NCBI GenBank assembly: GCA_028554795.2
Contig: CM068839.1
Coordinates: forward strand, 13,462,220-13,526,219
DNA length: 64,000 bases
Origin: Sinohyriopsis cumingii
Lineage: Eukaryota > Mollusca > Bivalvia > Unionida > Unionidae
Direction of reading: 5' to 3'
In this document: positions 1 to 9,079 of the stretch, piece after piece
How the letters are laid out: the number at the start of each line of letters is the position of its first letter
Numbering within the stretch: position 1 is the stretch's first letter
Made by a program: the position numbers and the translations under genes
Notes under the pieces: model-generated
Seen by the model: only the letters and a program-made list of their open reading frames with translations
Told to the model about the DNA's origin: nothing
The model's database searches: none

Positions 1-69
1 TCGACACTGAAGTAAAACCATATCTGTGCAAACAGTACATTTCTTGTGTCAGACAAAAGAGGATTTAGT
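1..69 (+). pseudogene. 3' tail of an element A gene (partial)
   Basis: The first bases hold the last codons of a reading frame that ends at a TAG near base 68. The last residues before the stop (Arg-Gln-Lys-Arg followed by Ile) match the end of the next frame downstream, which stops at 861-863 after Arg-Gln-Lys-Arg-Val. This suggests two tandem paralogous genes in element A. Only this tail is in the window, so nothing can be said about function. Confidence 0.4.
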
Positions 70-80
70 ATGACCTATTC

Positions 81-863
81 ATGGATACTTTACAAAAGAA
101 CATTCGTGGTTTGCCTGTGGAAATGAGAGAACGCATTTACCGAGAACTGGTCAATAGTCAAACGTAAAGAACAATTACATCCGTTACGTCACCGGTGGTT
201 AAACCAATGGTACCTGAATGCTATAAGAGGACTGATTGAGTTGAAAATGTTCCAATGGTCGGATATTGTTCAACTGGACAAGGACAGTAAGACTTTGGTG
301 TCTACCCATCCTACTACTTACATGTTGACCATTGAACAACGAGTACCAGAGGAAGAGTTAGTGAATTACCAAAATCATTTACCTGATCGAATTTTGTCTC
401 TAGAGGAAAATTCTCTGCGAGATGTATTGTGTCAACCAGAGACTAGAACATTTGGTTCAGCTACCGGAGTACGATCAGATTTGTACAGATGTGATGTGAT
501 GTGACGTGATTTTGATTTTTAACGTAGCTTTAACAATTTTTCAGTCATATCGCTACGATGTCTGCAATGTGGCAGTTTATAGTGATGTCTAGCACTGGGG
601 CATCATGCCGCAGACATGTAGCATGATGTCCAACCCAGTCACATTATCCTGACACCAGGCCGACCAGTCCTAACACTAACCTCTTAATGCTGAACGCCAA
701 GCGAGGCAGCTGTTAGTACCATTTTTTAAGTCTCTGGTATGACTCGGCCGGGGATCGAACCCACGACCTTTCGCATCCGAGGCGGACGCTCTAACCACTA
801 GGCCACCGGAGCGGTGATTTGTACAGAAAATTCACTTATTACCTCCGACAAAAGAGGGTATAA
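81..863 (+). pseudogene. F-box-like element A protein, split by a SINE
   Basis: A frame starts at ATG 81. Its first residues contain a Leu-Pro-x-Glu-x-x-x-x-Ile-Tyr pattern that resembles the start of an F-box, but this is a short match only. A frameshift near 150-170 moves reading into the frame that runs from about 166 to 489. A reverse-oriented SINE with a 12-bp target duplication (478-489 and 816-827) then interrupts it. Past the SINE the same frame resumes and ends at TAA 861-863, inside the TATA box of the next gene. The function is unknown. If the F-box reading is right, such proteins recruit substrates to SCF ubiquitin ligases. The break by a host SINE shows that this copy has been resident for some time. 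Confidence 0.45.
490..815 (-). mobile_element. tRNA-derived SINE, reverse orientation
   Basis: The right end on the + strand (about 740-812) is the complement of a tRNA-like head with A- and B-box motifs (GGTTCGATCCCCGG type). The body carries a conserved stretch shared with the copies at 17.24, 22.48 and 33.29 kb, and the tail lies at 490-530. It is flanked by perfect 12-bp duplications GATTTGTACAGA at 478-489 and 816-827. It interrupts an element A frame. The tRNA-like part is a SINE promoter, not a functional tRNA gene. Confidence 0.9.
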
Positions 864-866
864 AAA
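859..866 (+). promoter_or_regulatory. TATA box of the 876 gene
   Basis: TATAAAAA lies 10 bases before the ATG at 876 and overlaps the stop codon of the preceding frame. The same TATAAAAAC-like motif recurs in front of the frames at about 1712, 2496 and 5959, so it looks like a viral promoter element. Confidence 0.55.
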
Positions 867-875
867 CAGGTTGCC

Positions 876-1341
876 ATGCGAAGGCATTTATCACAAGTGA
901 TTGAACAGATTCCGTGGAAGGAACTCAATGACCATATTCAAACCGTGGATCATTACCATCAATTATTACAAGAACTGTTTCCATTGAATTTGTTCGACAA
1001 GTGGTGTGTGTCTTAGTGACTTGTTTTCTAAGATTTTGTTTTCCAGCCGATTCCTTGTGGACTCTTTACGAACAGTACTTACCACCCAATTAAAGATGAA
1101 AGTGGTGCCTTTAAATGGTCACAAGAGACTCATTTTGCTCAAAGCCTTGCGTTTTCATCTGGATACTTCTCGACCTCTACAGGAAAAAAAGATTCGTCAA
1201 CTTTTAGCTACCAAAGACGTGTATGACGATGTGTGTGTAGCGTGTGACTTACACCCCCATTGGACAGATGTACGTGCCTGGAAAAAATGGGGTTTTGAGG
1301 CTTGGACCCAAGAAGTGGCCCAGTATGCTCGAGAGTTGTGA
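876..1341 (+). pseudogene. Element A protein of unknown function
   Basis: The frame opens at ATG 876, directly after a TATA box, and reads to TAG 1014-1016. A second frame continues from about 1006 to TGA 1339-1341, so one frameshift is inferred. The second part is rich in Leu, Lys and Trp, with a Cys-x-x-Cys-x-x-x-x-His patch near 1230-1250. I do not recognise the family. Its place between the F-box-like frame and the packaging ATPase marks it as an element A gene. It overlaps the start of the next frame (1325). Confidence 0.4.
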
Positions 1342-1630
1342 TCTTTCCTTTCAACGTCCAAAGAAAAAAGTCACTTTTCAACCTGTGTTAGTGACAGTAC
1401 CAGAAGAAGAACCCGTCACACAGGACAGGACTGTCGTGGACATTCCTGAAAGACCCTTTCGGGAGGACACTTGTGTGACCTTACCCCCTGTTGAACTTGT
1501 CAGAACATTACCCAAAACATGTTGTACAGAAACGAGTTCCTATTCCACGTTGATCGTTTTCATGTGGCTTTTATCGTTGTACTTAAGCCTTTGGCTTTTA
1601 TGTATTTTAGTCTTTCGTGTTCATTTTTAA
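1325..1630 (+). CDS. Small C-terminally anchored membrane protein with a KVTF motif
   Basis: This is an intact 101-residue frame starting at ATG 1325, which overlaps the end of the previous frame by 17 bases. The N-terminal third is polar and basic, the middle is acidic, Thr- and Pro-rich, and the last 25 residues are a hydrophobic Leu-rich segment that should span a membrane. Near residue 15 is the motif Lys-Lys-Val-Thr-Phe, which fits the RVxF docking consensus for protein phosphatase 1. That is a short-motif inference. AATAAA follows at 1636. It could be a tail-anchored accessory protein of element A, but the exact role is unknown. Confidence 0.5.
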   Translation: MLESCDLSFQRPKKKVTFQPVLVTVPEEEPVTQDRTVVDIPERPFREDTCVTLPPVELVRTLPKTCCTETSSYSTLIVFMWLLSLYLSLWLLCILVFRVHF

Positions 1631-1658
1631 AACCTCAATAAACGTGTTCTGAAAAAGT

Positions 1659-1667
1659 ATAAAAACT
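1659..1667 (+). promoter_or_regulatory. TATA box upstream of the packaging ATPase
   Basis: TATAAAAAC stands about 45 bases before the probable ATPase start at 1712, on the same pattern as the motifs at 859 and 2449. The spacing fits a TATA box with a transcription start roughly 30 bases downstream. Confidence 0.5.
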
Positions 1668-1711
1668 CTTGTTTTGTCTGTTTTCGTTTCACAAGTGACA
1701 TTCCTGACACC

Positions 1712-2436
1712 ATGTCTACCTCTGCTTCTGTGCTCCCTCTTCCTCTTCTTTCAAAGTCATCGAAGAACACTTAAATCATGCCAGTTGGGAGGCTTTGTAT
1801 CTTCGCGATCTCTTTAACATGCTCATTGCTGGACCTAGCGGTTCAGGCAAAAGCGAATTTGTCAAACGTTTGATCGAATATAGACATCATTTGATCGATC
1901 ATGCACATCAACGGATCGTGTGGTGTTACAAAGAGTGGCAACCGGCGTACAGCCTCTTGCGAGAAAGTCAAGGCGATTCCATCGTGTTTGTTCAATGCAT
2001 TCATAAAGAAGACGACTGAATCGTGTCTGACTCCCGTCAAACCCATTTGGCCATTTTCGACATGTTAGGAGAAGACGAAGAAGAAATTAAACTTTGATTT
2101 ACGCGCAAAGGGCATTATCGTAATGCCAGTGTCATTTACATCACTCAAAATTTGTTTCAACAAAGTAAAGCTCATCGCACCATCAGTCTCAATGATCATT
2201 ACGTGGTCTTTTTTAAAAGCCCTCGAGATAAATCCCAAGTGCAAGTCTTAGCCAAACAGCTAGGAACGTCTTGGCTCACTCAGGCGTACGACGATGCCAC
2301 TCAAACTCCACACGCCTATTTACTCGTCGATTTGAAACCCACTACCCCCGATTATTTGCGATTTCGTACCCAATTGTTTCACCACTGGTGTCAAGACGGA
2401 GGGCCTGTCCTGTACATGTCTCCGTCCTCGACTTAA
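1712..2436 (+). pseudogene. A32/FtsK-type genome-packaging ATPase, element A
   Basis: The frame from about 1755 to 2436 reads as a viral packaging ATPase. Walker A (Gly-Pro-Ser-Gly-Ser-Gly-Lys-Ser) is at 1831-1854, a Walker B-like hydrophobic strand with acidic residues is at about 2050-2085, and the sensor-like Ile-Thr-Gln-Asn is near 2140-2150. Enzymes of this family drive DNA into the capsid. The start ATG at 1712 is in a different frame, so there is a frameshift near 1750. Two in-frame TGA codons (2017-2019 and 2095-2097) break it further. It is about 230 codons long, which is normal for the family. It is non-functional as it stands. Confidence 0.8.
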
Positions 2437-2448
2437 CCCCACAAAAAA

Positions 2449-2457
2449 TCTATAAAA
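2449..2457 (+). promoter_or_regulatory. TATA box upstream of the 2496 gene
   Basis: TATAAAAAC stands about 40 bases ahead of the ATG at 2496 and just after the ATPase stop. It is the clearest of the repeated element A promoter motifs. Confidence 0.55.
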
Positions 2458-2495
2458 ACCTCGGACACTTTTCGTCTGTCTCACACAGTCTCAAC

Positions 2496-3400
2496 ATGAC
2501 GTCTCTTCAGTCTCATCTTCCCGTCAAATTGATTCGTGCCTTGTATGGCATCAGTCGCGAAAAAAATCCACAAATACGTGCTCGTGTCTTAGAAGCTAGT
2601 CTCAAAGAAGTCTTACGATGGTTCACGGTGACAGCACGTCAATTACTGCAAGGCATCATTCAGATTCCTCATCAAACCAAACGCTTTTATGATCGAAATA
2701 AAGTCGCTTTGACCCAACTTGCCGATCCCAGCATCTACACTCAAACCAAAAAACAAATCATTTTGAAACCTGGAGGAAGCGGTACTCTAGGAGGTGTCAT
2801 CATTCGCTCTCTCTTAAGATGGGATCCTAATGCTCCCAAAGTTGTCCCCAAGAAAAAAGTCAAACGATGCCCCAAGAAGAAAAAGAGCAACGGTGTCAAT
2901 ACCAGGTCACCACCCCGGAGAAAGAATGTACCCTGAAAAAGAAACAGAGAAAAAGTCCTCTGAAAAAGAAAAGCCCACAGAAAACTAGTCGCAAGAGAGG
3001 CACTTCGGCCAGGACGCAACCTTACACTCGCAAACCACGACCTGCCACGGCGGTGACTGCGTCTCCGGTAGCCTCAGGTTCATCCACTTCTCCGTTGATG
3101 ACACCAAGAACTGAAGAGTACTTGGAGACGTTGATCACACCAAGAACGTCTCCGTTGAGGACACCAAGAACTTGTCCAGTGGCAGGACCCTCCTCTTTAG
3201 TGGCAGTGGCAGCTGCTCACAAAGTACCTGCTCCCAAAATCAAAGTCCAAGAGATATCGGGCATGTTACAGAGTTTACTGGATTTCTCCAAGCAAGAACT
3301 GGCTCGATTTAGTCCGTTACGTACCCCTGGACGATGTGTCATGCCTGTCCTCAAGTTCATACGACGCAAAGACAATCAGTGGCGACGCGTTCCAGTATAA
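2496..3400 (+). pseudogene. Basic structural/core-like protein, element A
   Basis: The ATG at 2496 opens a frame to TGA 2934-2936. Its first 95 residues form a helical segment ending in a Gly-Gly-Ser-Gly and hydrophobic patch. This pattern (short helices, then basic residues, Gly-Gly and a hydrophobic stretch) recurs in Polinton proteins and in the frame at 3706-4127. It then turns strongly basic (Lys/Pro/Arg clusters). A frameshift near 2870-2930 joins a second frame that runs to 3400 and is rich in Lys, Ser, Pro and repeated Thr-Pro-Arg-Thr blocks. The composition suggests a DNA-condensing or scaffold role, comparable to adenovirus core proteins by analogy only. The join and the function are inferred. 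Confidence 0.5.
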
Positions 3401-3443
3401 AAAAGCAGCGATAAAAGAAGGGGTATCAGTGAACTCCCAAAAG

Positions 3444-3678
3444 ATGTCACCTCAAGGAAGTGCACACCGTAACTATCGTCAAAAAGGAGAGACAAAGACA
3501 GGCTCGTCATCCGACAAAGCGCTTAGCCAAGCATCGACGTTACCCTAAGAAAAGAGACAGTCGTTCAAAGAAAAAGGAGTCGCCAAGGGGGAGGATTCCT
3601 TGGCGATTTTGGAAAACACATTGTTACCTTTATGACAAAGCGATAGTCCCAAAAACAAATAAAAGCGCGTGTTCTTAG
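3444..3678 (+). pseudogene. Arg/Lys-rich core-like protein remnant
   Basis: An ATG at 3444 begins a frame that quickly gives way to a better basic frame, about 3445-3678. That frame has dense Arg, Lys and His, including Arg-His-Pro-Thr-Lys-Arg and Ser-Lys-Lys-Lys-Glu. A TATAAAAAA motif lies upstream at 3395-3403, and AATAAA lies inside the 3' end at 3658-3663. The composition fits a small DNA-binding core protein of an adenovirus-like virion. A frameshift is needed, so it is probably dead. Confidence 0.4.
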
Positions 3679-3705
3679 ACATCAACGTTAGTGTATTTTT
3701 GGTGA

Positions 3706-4127
3706 ATGTCGCGGAACCAACAAGCAAAAATGTCACCCTACAGAAAACATCCCTCTTCTACACCCCAAGAAAAGGAAAGGACTCTCTCCTCGTTTAGTCA
3801 AACGTGGGGACATATTATCTGTCCTATCAAAAGCTTCTCCACCCCTGCGAAAAAAAACTCATTCAAACGGCCTCCAAAGAGGTCATCGATACCGTGTGCG
3901 AATGTTGCTTGAATATTTTGAAAGGTACGATCCCTTTCTCCAAGCACCAGAAACAATGCTTAGGCAAACATCGTCACGTTCTTCGCCAAATGGTTCAAAA
4001 GAAAATCCCCATTCGTCAAAAGAAGAAGATAGTGGTCCAACGTGGAGGAATTTTACCCCTCTTGTTAGGCCCATTGCTGAAAGGAGTCTTGGTAATCATG
4101 TTGGGAGGACTCGTGGGAGCAAGATAA
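3706..4127 (+). pseudogene. Conserved Polinton small basic protein with hydrophobic Gly-rich tail
   Basis: Reading begins at ATG 3706 and shifts near 3800 into the frame that ends at 4127. The C-terminal part has the layout common in Polinton/adintovirus genomes: helical Leu-Asn-Ile-Leu-Lys-Gly, a run of Lys and Arg with His, a Gln-Arg-Gly-Gly junction, then a hydrophobic Leu/Gly-rich tail of about 25 residues. Its biochemical role is not known to me. Proteins of this shape sit among capsid genes and may be minor virion or membrane-active proteins. One frameshift is inferred. Confidence 0.5.
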
Positions 4128-4175
4128 AAAGGACCCCAGAAGTTCCAAGATCTCAGACGTAACCCTTGACATTGA

Positions 4176-4732
4176 ATGGAAGGACGAAAACTAGCTTTAG
4201 TGCTTTACAAACGTTGGATGGAATACCATCATTGGCAAGAACAACGGACCCCGCATTTACCTCCCAATCCCAATTTGAGCGAGATGTCTCAGTAACAACA
4301 CGAACTGCAGTCCTTGATGGATCGCCAAGATTTGTCCGAAACAGAAAAATCGCAAAAGTACGGTCAACTCACCAAAAAACTTTAGACGAAACAGCTCTTC
4401 CCACTCTGAAAGATTTTAAGACCTTCATGAAAAGTCCATCCCCCACACTGCCACCACCACCACTACTACCATCCCCAGTGGTCACCAGAGGCGCTACCCC
4501 ACGAAGGCTTGAGGAAGAAGAGATACGAGAAGTTTTTCAAACACCGTCAGCAGCTCCCATTTCTGCTAAGATTTCAGCATCCCTGTTGACTCCTTCCCCA
4601 ACACCCCAATGGGTTAAAAGGATGATGTCCACTCCTCCTTCGACAGAAGTGAAAAAGAAAGAAGGGAAACCAGAAGTGAAAAAAGAAAAGAAGACCAAAG
4701 TCATTCCATTACACCTCCATCACTACCTTTGA
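4176..4732 (+). pseudogene. Polinton protein: basic N-terminal helix, Pro/Ser-rich tail
   Basis: ATG 4176 opens a 39-codon frame (basic and aromatic, then Pro-rich) ending at TAA 4293-4295. The same frame continues open to a TAG near 4380, with a Glu-Lys-Ser-Gln-Lys-Tyr-Gly motif that I associate with a conserved Polinton gene next to the integrase. A further frameshift leads to the frame ending at 4732, which is long, disordered and rich in Pro, Ser, Thr and Lys. The function is unknown. Its position just before the integrase is typical. The frames are broken by at least two stops and one shift. Confidence 0.45.
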
Positions 4733-4851
4733 CTTCTACTCCCGTAGCCTATCGGACACGTAAATCTGTTTCCAAACCACCCTTTCGCCCCATTCCAAGT
4801 AGCGTCAGCGAAGAGTAGGTGCCTTATTAAGAAACAACAAACAAACAAAAA

Positions 4852-5962
4852 ATGGAGACGGTGTTAGCCAGCATTTACTACGATCCATCCCTTCCTGCAG
4901 GTTACAGAGGAGTTCAAAATTTATATCGTGCTGCCAAAATGCGACTGAAAAGTCTCCGTTTACCTCAAGTACAACGATGGTTACAAGAACAAGCTACCTA
5001 AACATTACACAAACCCATTCGACGCAAGTTTTCCAGAAGTCGCACCCGAGTGGAAGGCATCGATCATCAATGGCAAGCCGATTTAGCCGATGTCTCTCAT
5101 TTGGCCACTCACAATCGCGGCTACAAATATTTGTTTTGTGTCATCGACGTCTTTTCCAAATTTGCCTGGGTCGTGCCATTGACTTCCAATTCGAGCCACG
5201 AGTTAGTGCGAGCCCTGCAACGAGTGTTGAAACAAAGTGGTCGTCACCCTCTTCGATGGCAAACGGACAAAGGTACCGAATTTCTGAACCAAGCTTTCCA
5301 GAAAGAACTAAAGAAACGTGACATTCATTTTTTTTTTACCACCGAGAATCCTGAAACCAAAGCCAGCATCGTGGAACGTTTTCAACGCACTTTGAAAGAA
5401 CGCATGTGGAAATATTTTACGCATCACCACACTCTGAAGTACATCGACATCTTACCGCACCTGGTGCAAGCGTACAACCAATCTTACCATCCAAGCATCG
5501 GACGTGCCCCGCAAGAGGTGACTCCCGACAACGAAGTGATGGTGTCTGATCGCCTGTTTGGTACGTCCCCGACGAGGGCTGTCCCCAAGAAAAGTGGAGT
5601 GTTGACCATAGGAGATTGGGTGCATTGGCAAATCCAAACGCACTTTCGACAAAGGTTACTTACCTAACTGGACCACCGAATTGTTTCGTGTCACTGGACG
5701 AGTGCATGGCCGTCATCCTGCCGTCTATAAATTGGAAGACATGAACGGAGAAGTGCTCAAAGGAACGTTTTATTTTTCCGAGTTACAGCGTGTCACCAAA
5801 AAAGAAGACGACGTGTACGACATCAAAAGCATTCTCGAACGCAGAACCCGTAAAGTGGGCAAACGACGTGTCAAAGAAGTCAAAGTACGTTGGAAAGGAT
5901 ATCCACCCAGTTTTGATTCTTGGATCGACGCTTCGCAAGTCATCGACTATAAAAAGAAGTGA
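4852..5962 (+). pseudogene. Retroviral-type integrase with C-terminal chromodomain, element A
   Basis: The frame from ATG 4852 carries a DD35E integrase core with Asp77 (codon 5080), Asp139 (5266) and Glu175 (5374), each in the expected setting (Gln-Ala-Asp, Gln-Thr-Asp-Lys-Gly-Thr-Glu-Phe, Ile-Val-Glu-Arg-Phe). A frameshift near 5640-5680 leads to the last 90 codons, ending at 5962. There a chromodomain-like module is visible (Val-Arg-Trp-Lys-Gly-Tyr, then Ser-Trp near 5890-5930). Such enzymes insert linear viral DNA, and the chromodomain may steer it to modified histones. An in-frame TAA at 4999-5001 and the frameshift make it inactive. Confidence 0.85.
5948..5956 (+). promoter_or_regulatory. 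TATA-like motif at the integrase 3' end
   Basis: TATAAAAAG overlaps the last integrase codons and precedes the membrane-protein frame that begins near 5959. It is a weaker member of the repeated TATAAAAAC motif set of element A, and it is coding as well, so this assignment is tentative. Confidence 0.3.
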
Positions 5963-6378
5963 CCATCAGGCCTTTTCACACAGACGCAGCTACTGCGACC
6001 ACTCCTTCACCCAGTTCTTCTCTGCAAGATTTACAGAAACAACCCTTGTGGGTGTGGTGTGGAGAACGTGTGCCTAAAACGCAAATCGTCTTTTTCTGCC
6101 AAATCTTTGTTGTGTGTTGTGTCATCGGTGCAGCCATTGCCAATTTGAGTTTGCAACAAGGAGACAAACAATTGTGGACCATTTTATTAAGCAATTGCAT
6201 CGGTTACCTGCTTCCCAATCCCTCCCTGAAATTCTCCTCGAACGGGAACAACGGGAACCTTGTGTCCAGTGCCAGTGTCAGTCACCACTCCAACAACAAC
6301 AACAGCCCCATTTTGGGCGGAGACACTCCTCTGACTTCCAGTAACCCCTCGGACAGTCACAGAACTCTGGAATTTTGA
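5959..6378 (+). CDS. Conserved Polinton small membrane protein
   Basis: This frame is open to TGA 6376-6378. After a Ser/Thr-rich start it has the Trp-x-Gly-Glu-x-Val-Pro motif, a hydrophobic segment (about codons 43-65) that should span a membrane, then Asn-Leu-Ser-Leu-Gln-Gln-Gly-Asp and a second hydrophobic stretch ending in Leu-Leu-Pro-Asn-Pro-Ser. I recognise this order as a recurrent Polinton gene of unknown function. No ATG is found ahead of the conserved part. The first plausible start codon is GTG 5959, so the ATG may have been lost. The tail is Asn/Ser-rich and disordered. Confidence 0.6.
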   Translation: MTIRPFHTDAATATTPSPSSSLQDLQKQPLWVWCGERVPKTQIVFFCQIFVVCCVIGAAIANLSLQQGDKQLWTILLSNCIGYLLPNPSLKFSSNGNNGNLVSSASVSHHSNNNNSPILGGDTPLTSSNPSDSHRTLEF

Positions 6379-6422
6379 GTCACACTAACCAATTTTATTT
6401 AACCTTACCCAGTGACAGTTCT

Positions 6423-7313
6423 ATGCAGGTGTTTCCCAATAACACTTTGTGCTGTTACACAGCCAAATTACCTCACGCCATCCAATTAGATCACGAAGTC
6501 CATTAGGAAGTGGCTTTGGTAGGGATGATTCACCCGACCCAGGTCACCAATATCCTTCCCAATCAAAACAAAATTGAGGTGGAAGTTCATGACGAACCAT
6601 TGCAACAGTACTTGTATACCCATGTCAAATATGAGAAGAATGTCCCTAGCACAAAAACTCAAAAGTCGACCATCTATCACTTGTTCGTTCCTCCAGGCTA
6701 TTATTTTAGTGGACAACATTTGGTGAGCACCATTGCTTCCAGATTTAATGTCGTGTTTCTTAAAGCTTAGGAGAGTGTCAGAAAAAAAATTGTCACCCTG
6801 GAGTACCATAAAGTAGCTCGTCGCTTCCTGATGAAATTTCCTGAGAGGGGTAAAATCATGTCCATTTTATTTTGTCCTGAATTGTTTGCCATGTTGGGCG
6901 GGGACATGGAGCTGAGGAAGAGAGTAGAACAAAAACCCGAAATATCAATCATTTACGACAACGATTCTTTTGCCAAGTTTTTTCGTTTCTCGGTAGAATT
7001 GAACCAAGGACTGAATTTGATCTTTTTGTACTCCGATGTGGTGGAGGACAATGTAGTGGGACACACCTCCGTGCCGTTACTGCGTGTCATTCCTTTCAAA
7101 GTGGATTCTGCCACGGTCGCTGACGAGGAAGATGGAAACACTTATCACGTTCACCGCGAATTTGTACATCCTCACTATTTGCCCGTCAACAAGTCTTATT
7201 TGGACACTGTCAACATTGCTATAAAAGAAGATCTGGGACAAAATATTCCATCCACCAAAGGGAAAGTCACGGTGAAACTCCATTTTCGAAAACGGTTCTG
7301 TAACGACTCGTAA
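6423..7313 (+). pseudogene. Penton (single-jelly-roll vertex protein), element A
   Basis: ATG 6423 opens a frame that continues to TAA 7311-7313 but for two in-frame TAG codons (6504-6506 and 6768-6770). The first TAG stands where related proteins have the Trp of a Trp-Glu-Val-Ala-Leu motif, so it is one base from TGG. The C-terminal half is beta-rich, ending Val-Lys-Leu-His-Phe-Arg-Lys-Arg. Length (about 295 codons) and position before the X-like protein and major capsid fit the Polinton/adintovirus penton, which closes the five-fold vertices. It is non-functional as sequenced. Confidence 0.7.
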
Positions 7314-7316
7314 GTC

Positions 7317-7742
7317 ATGTATCCAGTGTACCGAGGGGTTGCTCGACAACGAGGACACGGTTTAGGAGATATGTTGAAATCAGCTTTTCGTTCAGTAGCT
7401 CCGATGTTGAAACCGATGGTGACACGAGGATTGCACGCCTTCAAAGATGCGGCATTGACACACGGCAAAGAATTTCTCCAAAATATCATCATTGATAAAC
7501 AAAACCCAAAAGAAGCCTTCTTGAGAGCAGGCAAAAATGTCTTGTTGCAAACAGGCGAAGACCTTTTGGGCCGACGAGAAACACCTATAAATGCCCTGCA
7601 CGCTGCCGAGTCAGGCATTCCTACTTCCTTGACACCACAGCAAGGACAAGGTAGAAATAGACGACGAAGAAAACACCCTTTCGCCAGACTTCACACTTCT
7701 AAAGCTAGAAGACAAAGAAAAGAAGAACCGTTCGAGACTTAG
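7317..7742 (+). CDS. Protein X-like basic minor virion protein, element A
   Basis: An intact 141-residue frame begins 3 bases after the penton stop. The N-terminus (Tyr-x-Val-Tyr-Arg-Gly, then Gly-His-Gly-Leu-Gly-Asp) is followed by amphipathic helices and an Arg/Lys-rich tail (Arg-Arg-Arg-Arg-Lys). This is the layout of the adenovirus protein X/pVI-like family found in adintoviruses. The equivalents in B2 (44,569) and B3 (52,867) share the Tyr-Gly-Asp-Gly-Leu-Gly core. The proposed role is DNA condensation or capsid-core linkage. It is one of the few unbroken genes of element A. Confidence 0.65.
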   Translation: MYPVYRGVARQRGHGLGDMLKSAFRSVAPMLKPMVTRGLHAFKDAALTHGKEFLQNIIIDKQNPKEAFLRAGKNVLLQTGEDLLGRRETPINALHAAESGIPTSLTPQQGQGRNRRRRKHPFARLHTSKARRQRKEEPFET

Positions 7743-7772
7743 ACGTTTTCGATTATTGAGAAAGGGAAAAAA

Positions 7773-9074
7773 ATGATGCACCGACTGTCTTGCGCTTGTT
7801 CCAAGTCGGAACTGGATCTGTTTGCCATGCCACCCACTATGATGACGATGCAAGAATCCCAATGGGTGAAATTTCATCCCGTCTCCTCTTTGACGGATTC
7901 AGCTCCCATCGGGTTTGAAATCAAGGTACAACCTGAGGATTACATTGATCTGAATAGCAGTTACTTGTACTTGAAAGTCAAAGTTGCAGATAAGACTGGA
8001 GGTGATATAGGCACTGGAGTAGTAGCTCCCGTCAACAATTTCATGCATTCCTTGTTCAGTGGAGTGTACTTGTACATGAATAACAAACTAGTCAGTAGCA
8101 GCATGGATACTTGCCCTTATCGTGCCTACCTGGAAAATCTTTTGACGTACGGAATAGACGCCAAGAACACTCATCTCAAATCCTGTGTGGTATGGGAACC
8201 TGACGATGCGGGATGGTTTGAAGATTTCGAAATTGATACAAAAAAAGAATACATTAAGGGATTTGTAGAACGAAGAGACAAAATCATAGGAGTCAACAAA
8301 AATTTAGAACTGATGAATCGGTTGCCTTTGGACATGTGGTTGCAAGAAAAGTATTTGCTGAACGGGATGGATATGCGTCTGAGACTAAATCGTAGCAGTG
8401 CCGCTTTCCAATTAATGGCTGATAGTGCCGATTAGAAAACCAAAATCCAAGAAGCCAGACTCTACGTACGACGTGTGGAAGTGTTACCTAAAGTACGAAA
8501 CGACATCAGTCACACGTTGAGCAGAACGACCGCCAAGTATTCAATACGACGCGTGAAAGTGAAACTTTCACTATTCCTGCTGGCCAGAGATCCATGATCG
8601 AAGATCATCTGTTCCAAGGACAGCTACCCAAGCGTTTAATCCTTGGTATCGTCAAGAATTTAGCCTTCAACGGGGCCCACAACGAAAGCCCTTTCCAATT
8701 TCAACACTTTTTCGTGTCCAAGATTGAAGTCAGTCGCGATGGCATGACCTTGTGTACTCGACCCATCGAACCTGACTTTGAGAAGAAGAATTACTTGAGG
8801 ACGTTCTTGTCCCTGTACGAAGCCACGGGACAGTTAGGAACCAACACCAGTCACGGCATTACGTACGAGGATTATGCAGGAGGCTTCGCTTTGTATGCTT
8901 TTGATTTCACTCCCGACCAAGGCAGCGACCAGAGACATTTCCACCCTACAAAATCAGGCCAGATTTGTGTTTGCAAACCGAGACCCAGATGAAACGGTGA
9001 AAGTCATCCTGTATGCAGAATTCGATAATACGATAGAAATCAACAGTTTGAGAGAAGTCATTCTAGACTATTAG
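7773..9074 (+). pseudogene. Double-jelly-roll major capsid protein (hexon-like), element A
   Basis: The frame from ATG 7773 (with a second Met just after) has the features of the Polinton/adintovirus major capsid. An early Trp-Val-x-Phe-His-Pro segment is followed by an Asp-Leu-Asn-Ser-Ser-Tyr-Leu-Tyr-Leu strand. The C-terminal jelly roll (about 8594-9074) contains Phe-Asn-Gly-Ala-His-Asn-Glu-Ser-Pro-Phe and ends Tyr-Ala-Glu-Phe-Asp-Asn-Thr-Ile-Glu-Ile. About 430 codons overall is normal. It is broken by TAG 8433-8435 and by frameshifts near 8560-8590 and 8960-8990. Trimers of this protein would build the icosahedral shell. Confidence 0.8.
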
Positions 9075-9079
9075 AAACC

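Noticed and set aside
730..812. tRNA gene on the minus strand
   Set aside because: The tRNA-like part is the head of a SINE with target duplications; similar heads recur at 17.24, 22.48 and 33.29 kb.
1440..1465. Another histone-type hairpin (AGACCCTTTCGGGAGG)
   Set aside because: It lies inside a coding frame, the stem is short, and it lacks the ACCCA flank and the purine-rich downstream element.
2741..3019. 92-codon minus frame rich in Phe and Leu
   Set aside because: Antisense of the Lys-rich core-like gene; hydrophobic only because Lys codons are read in reverse.
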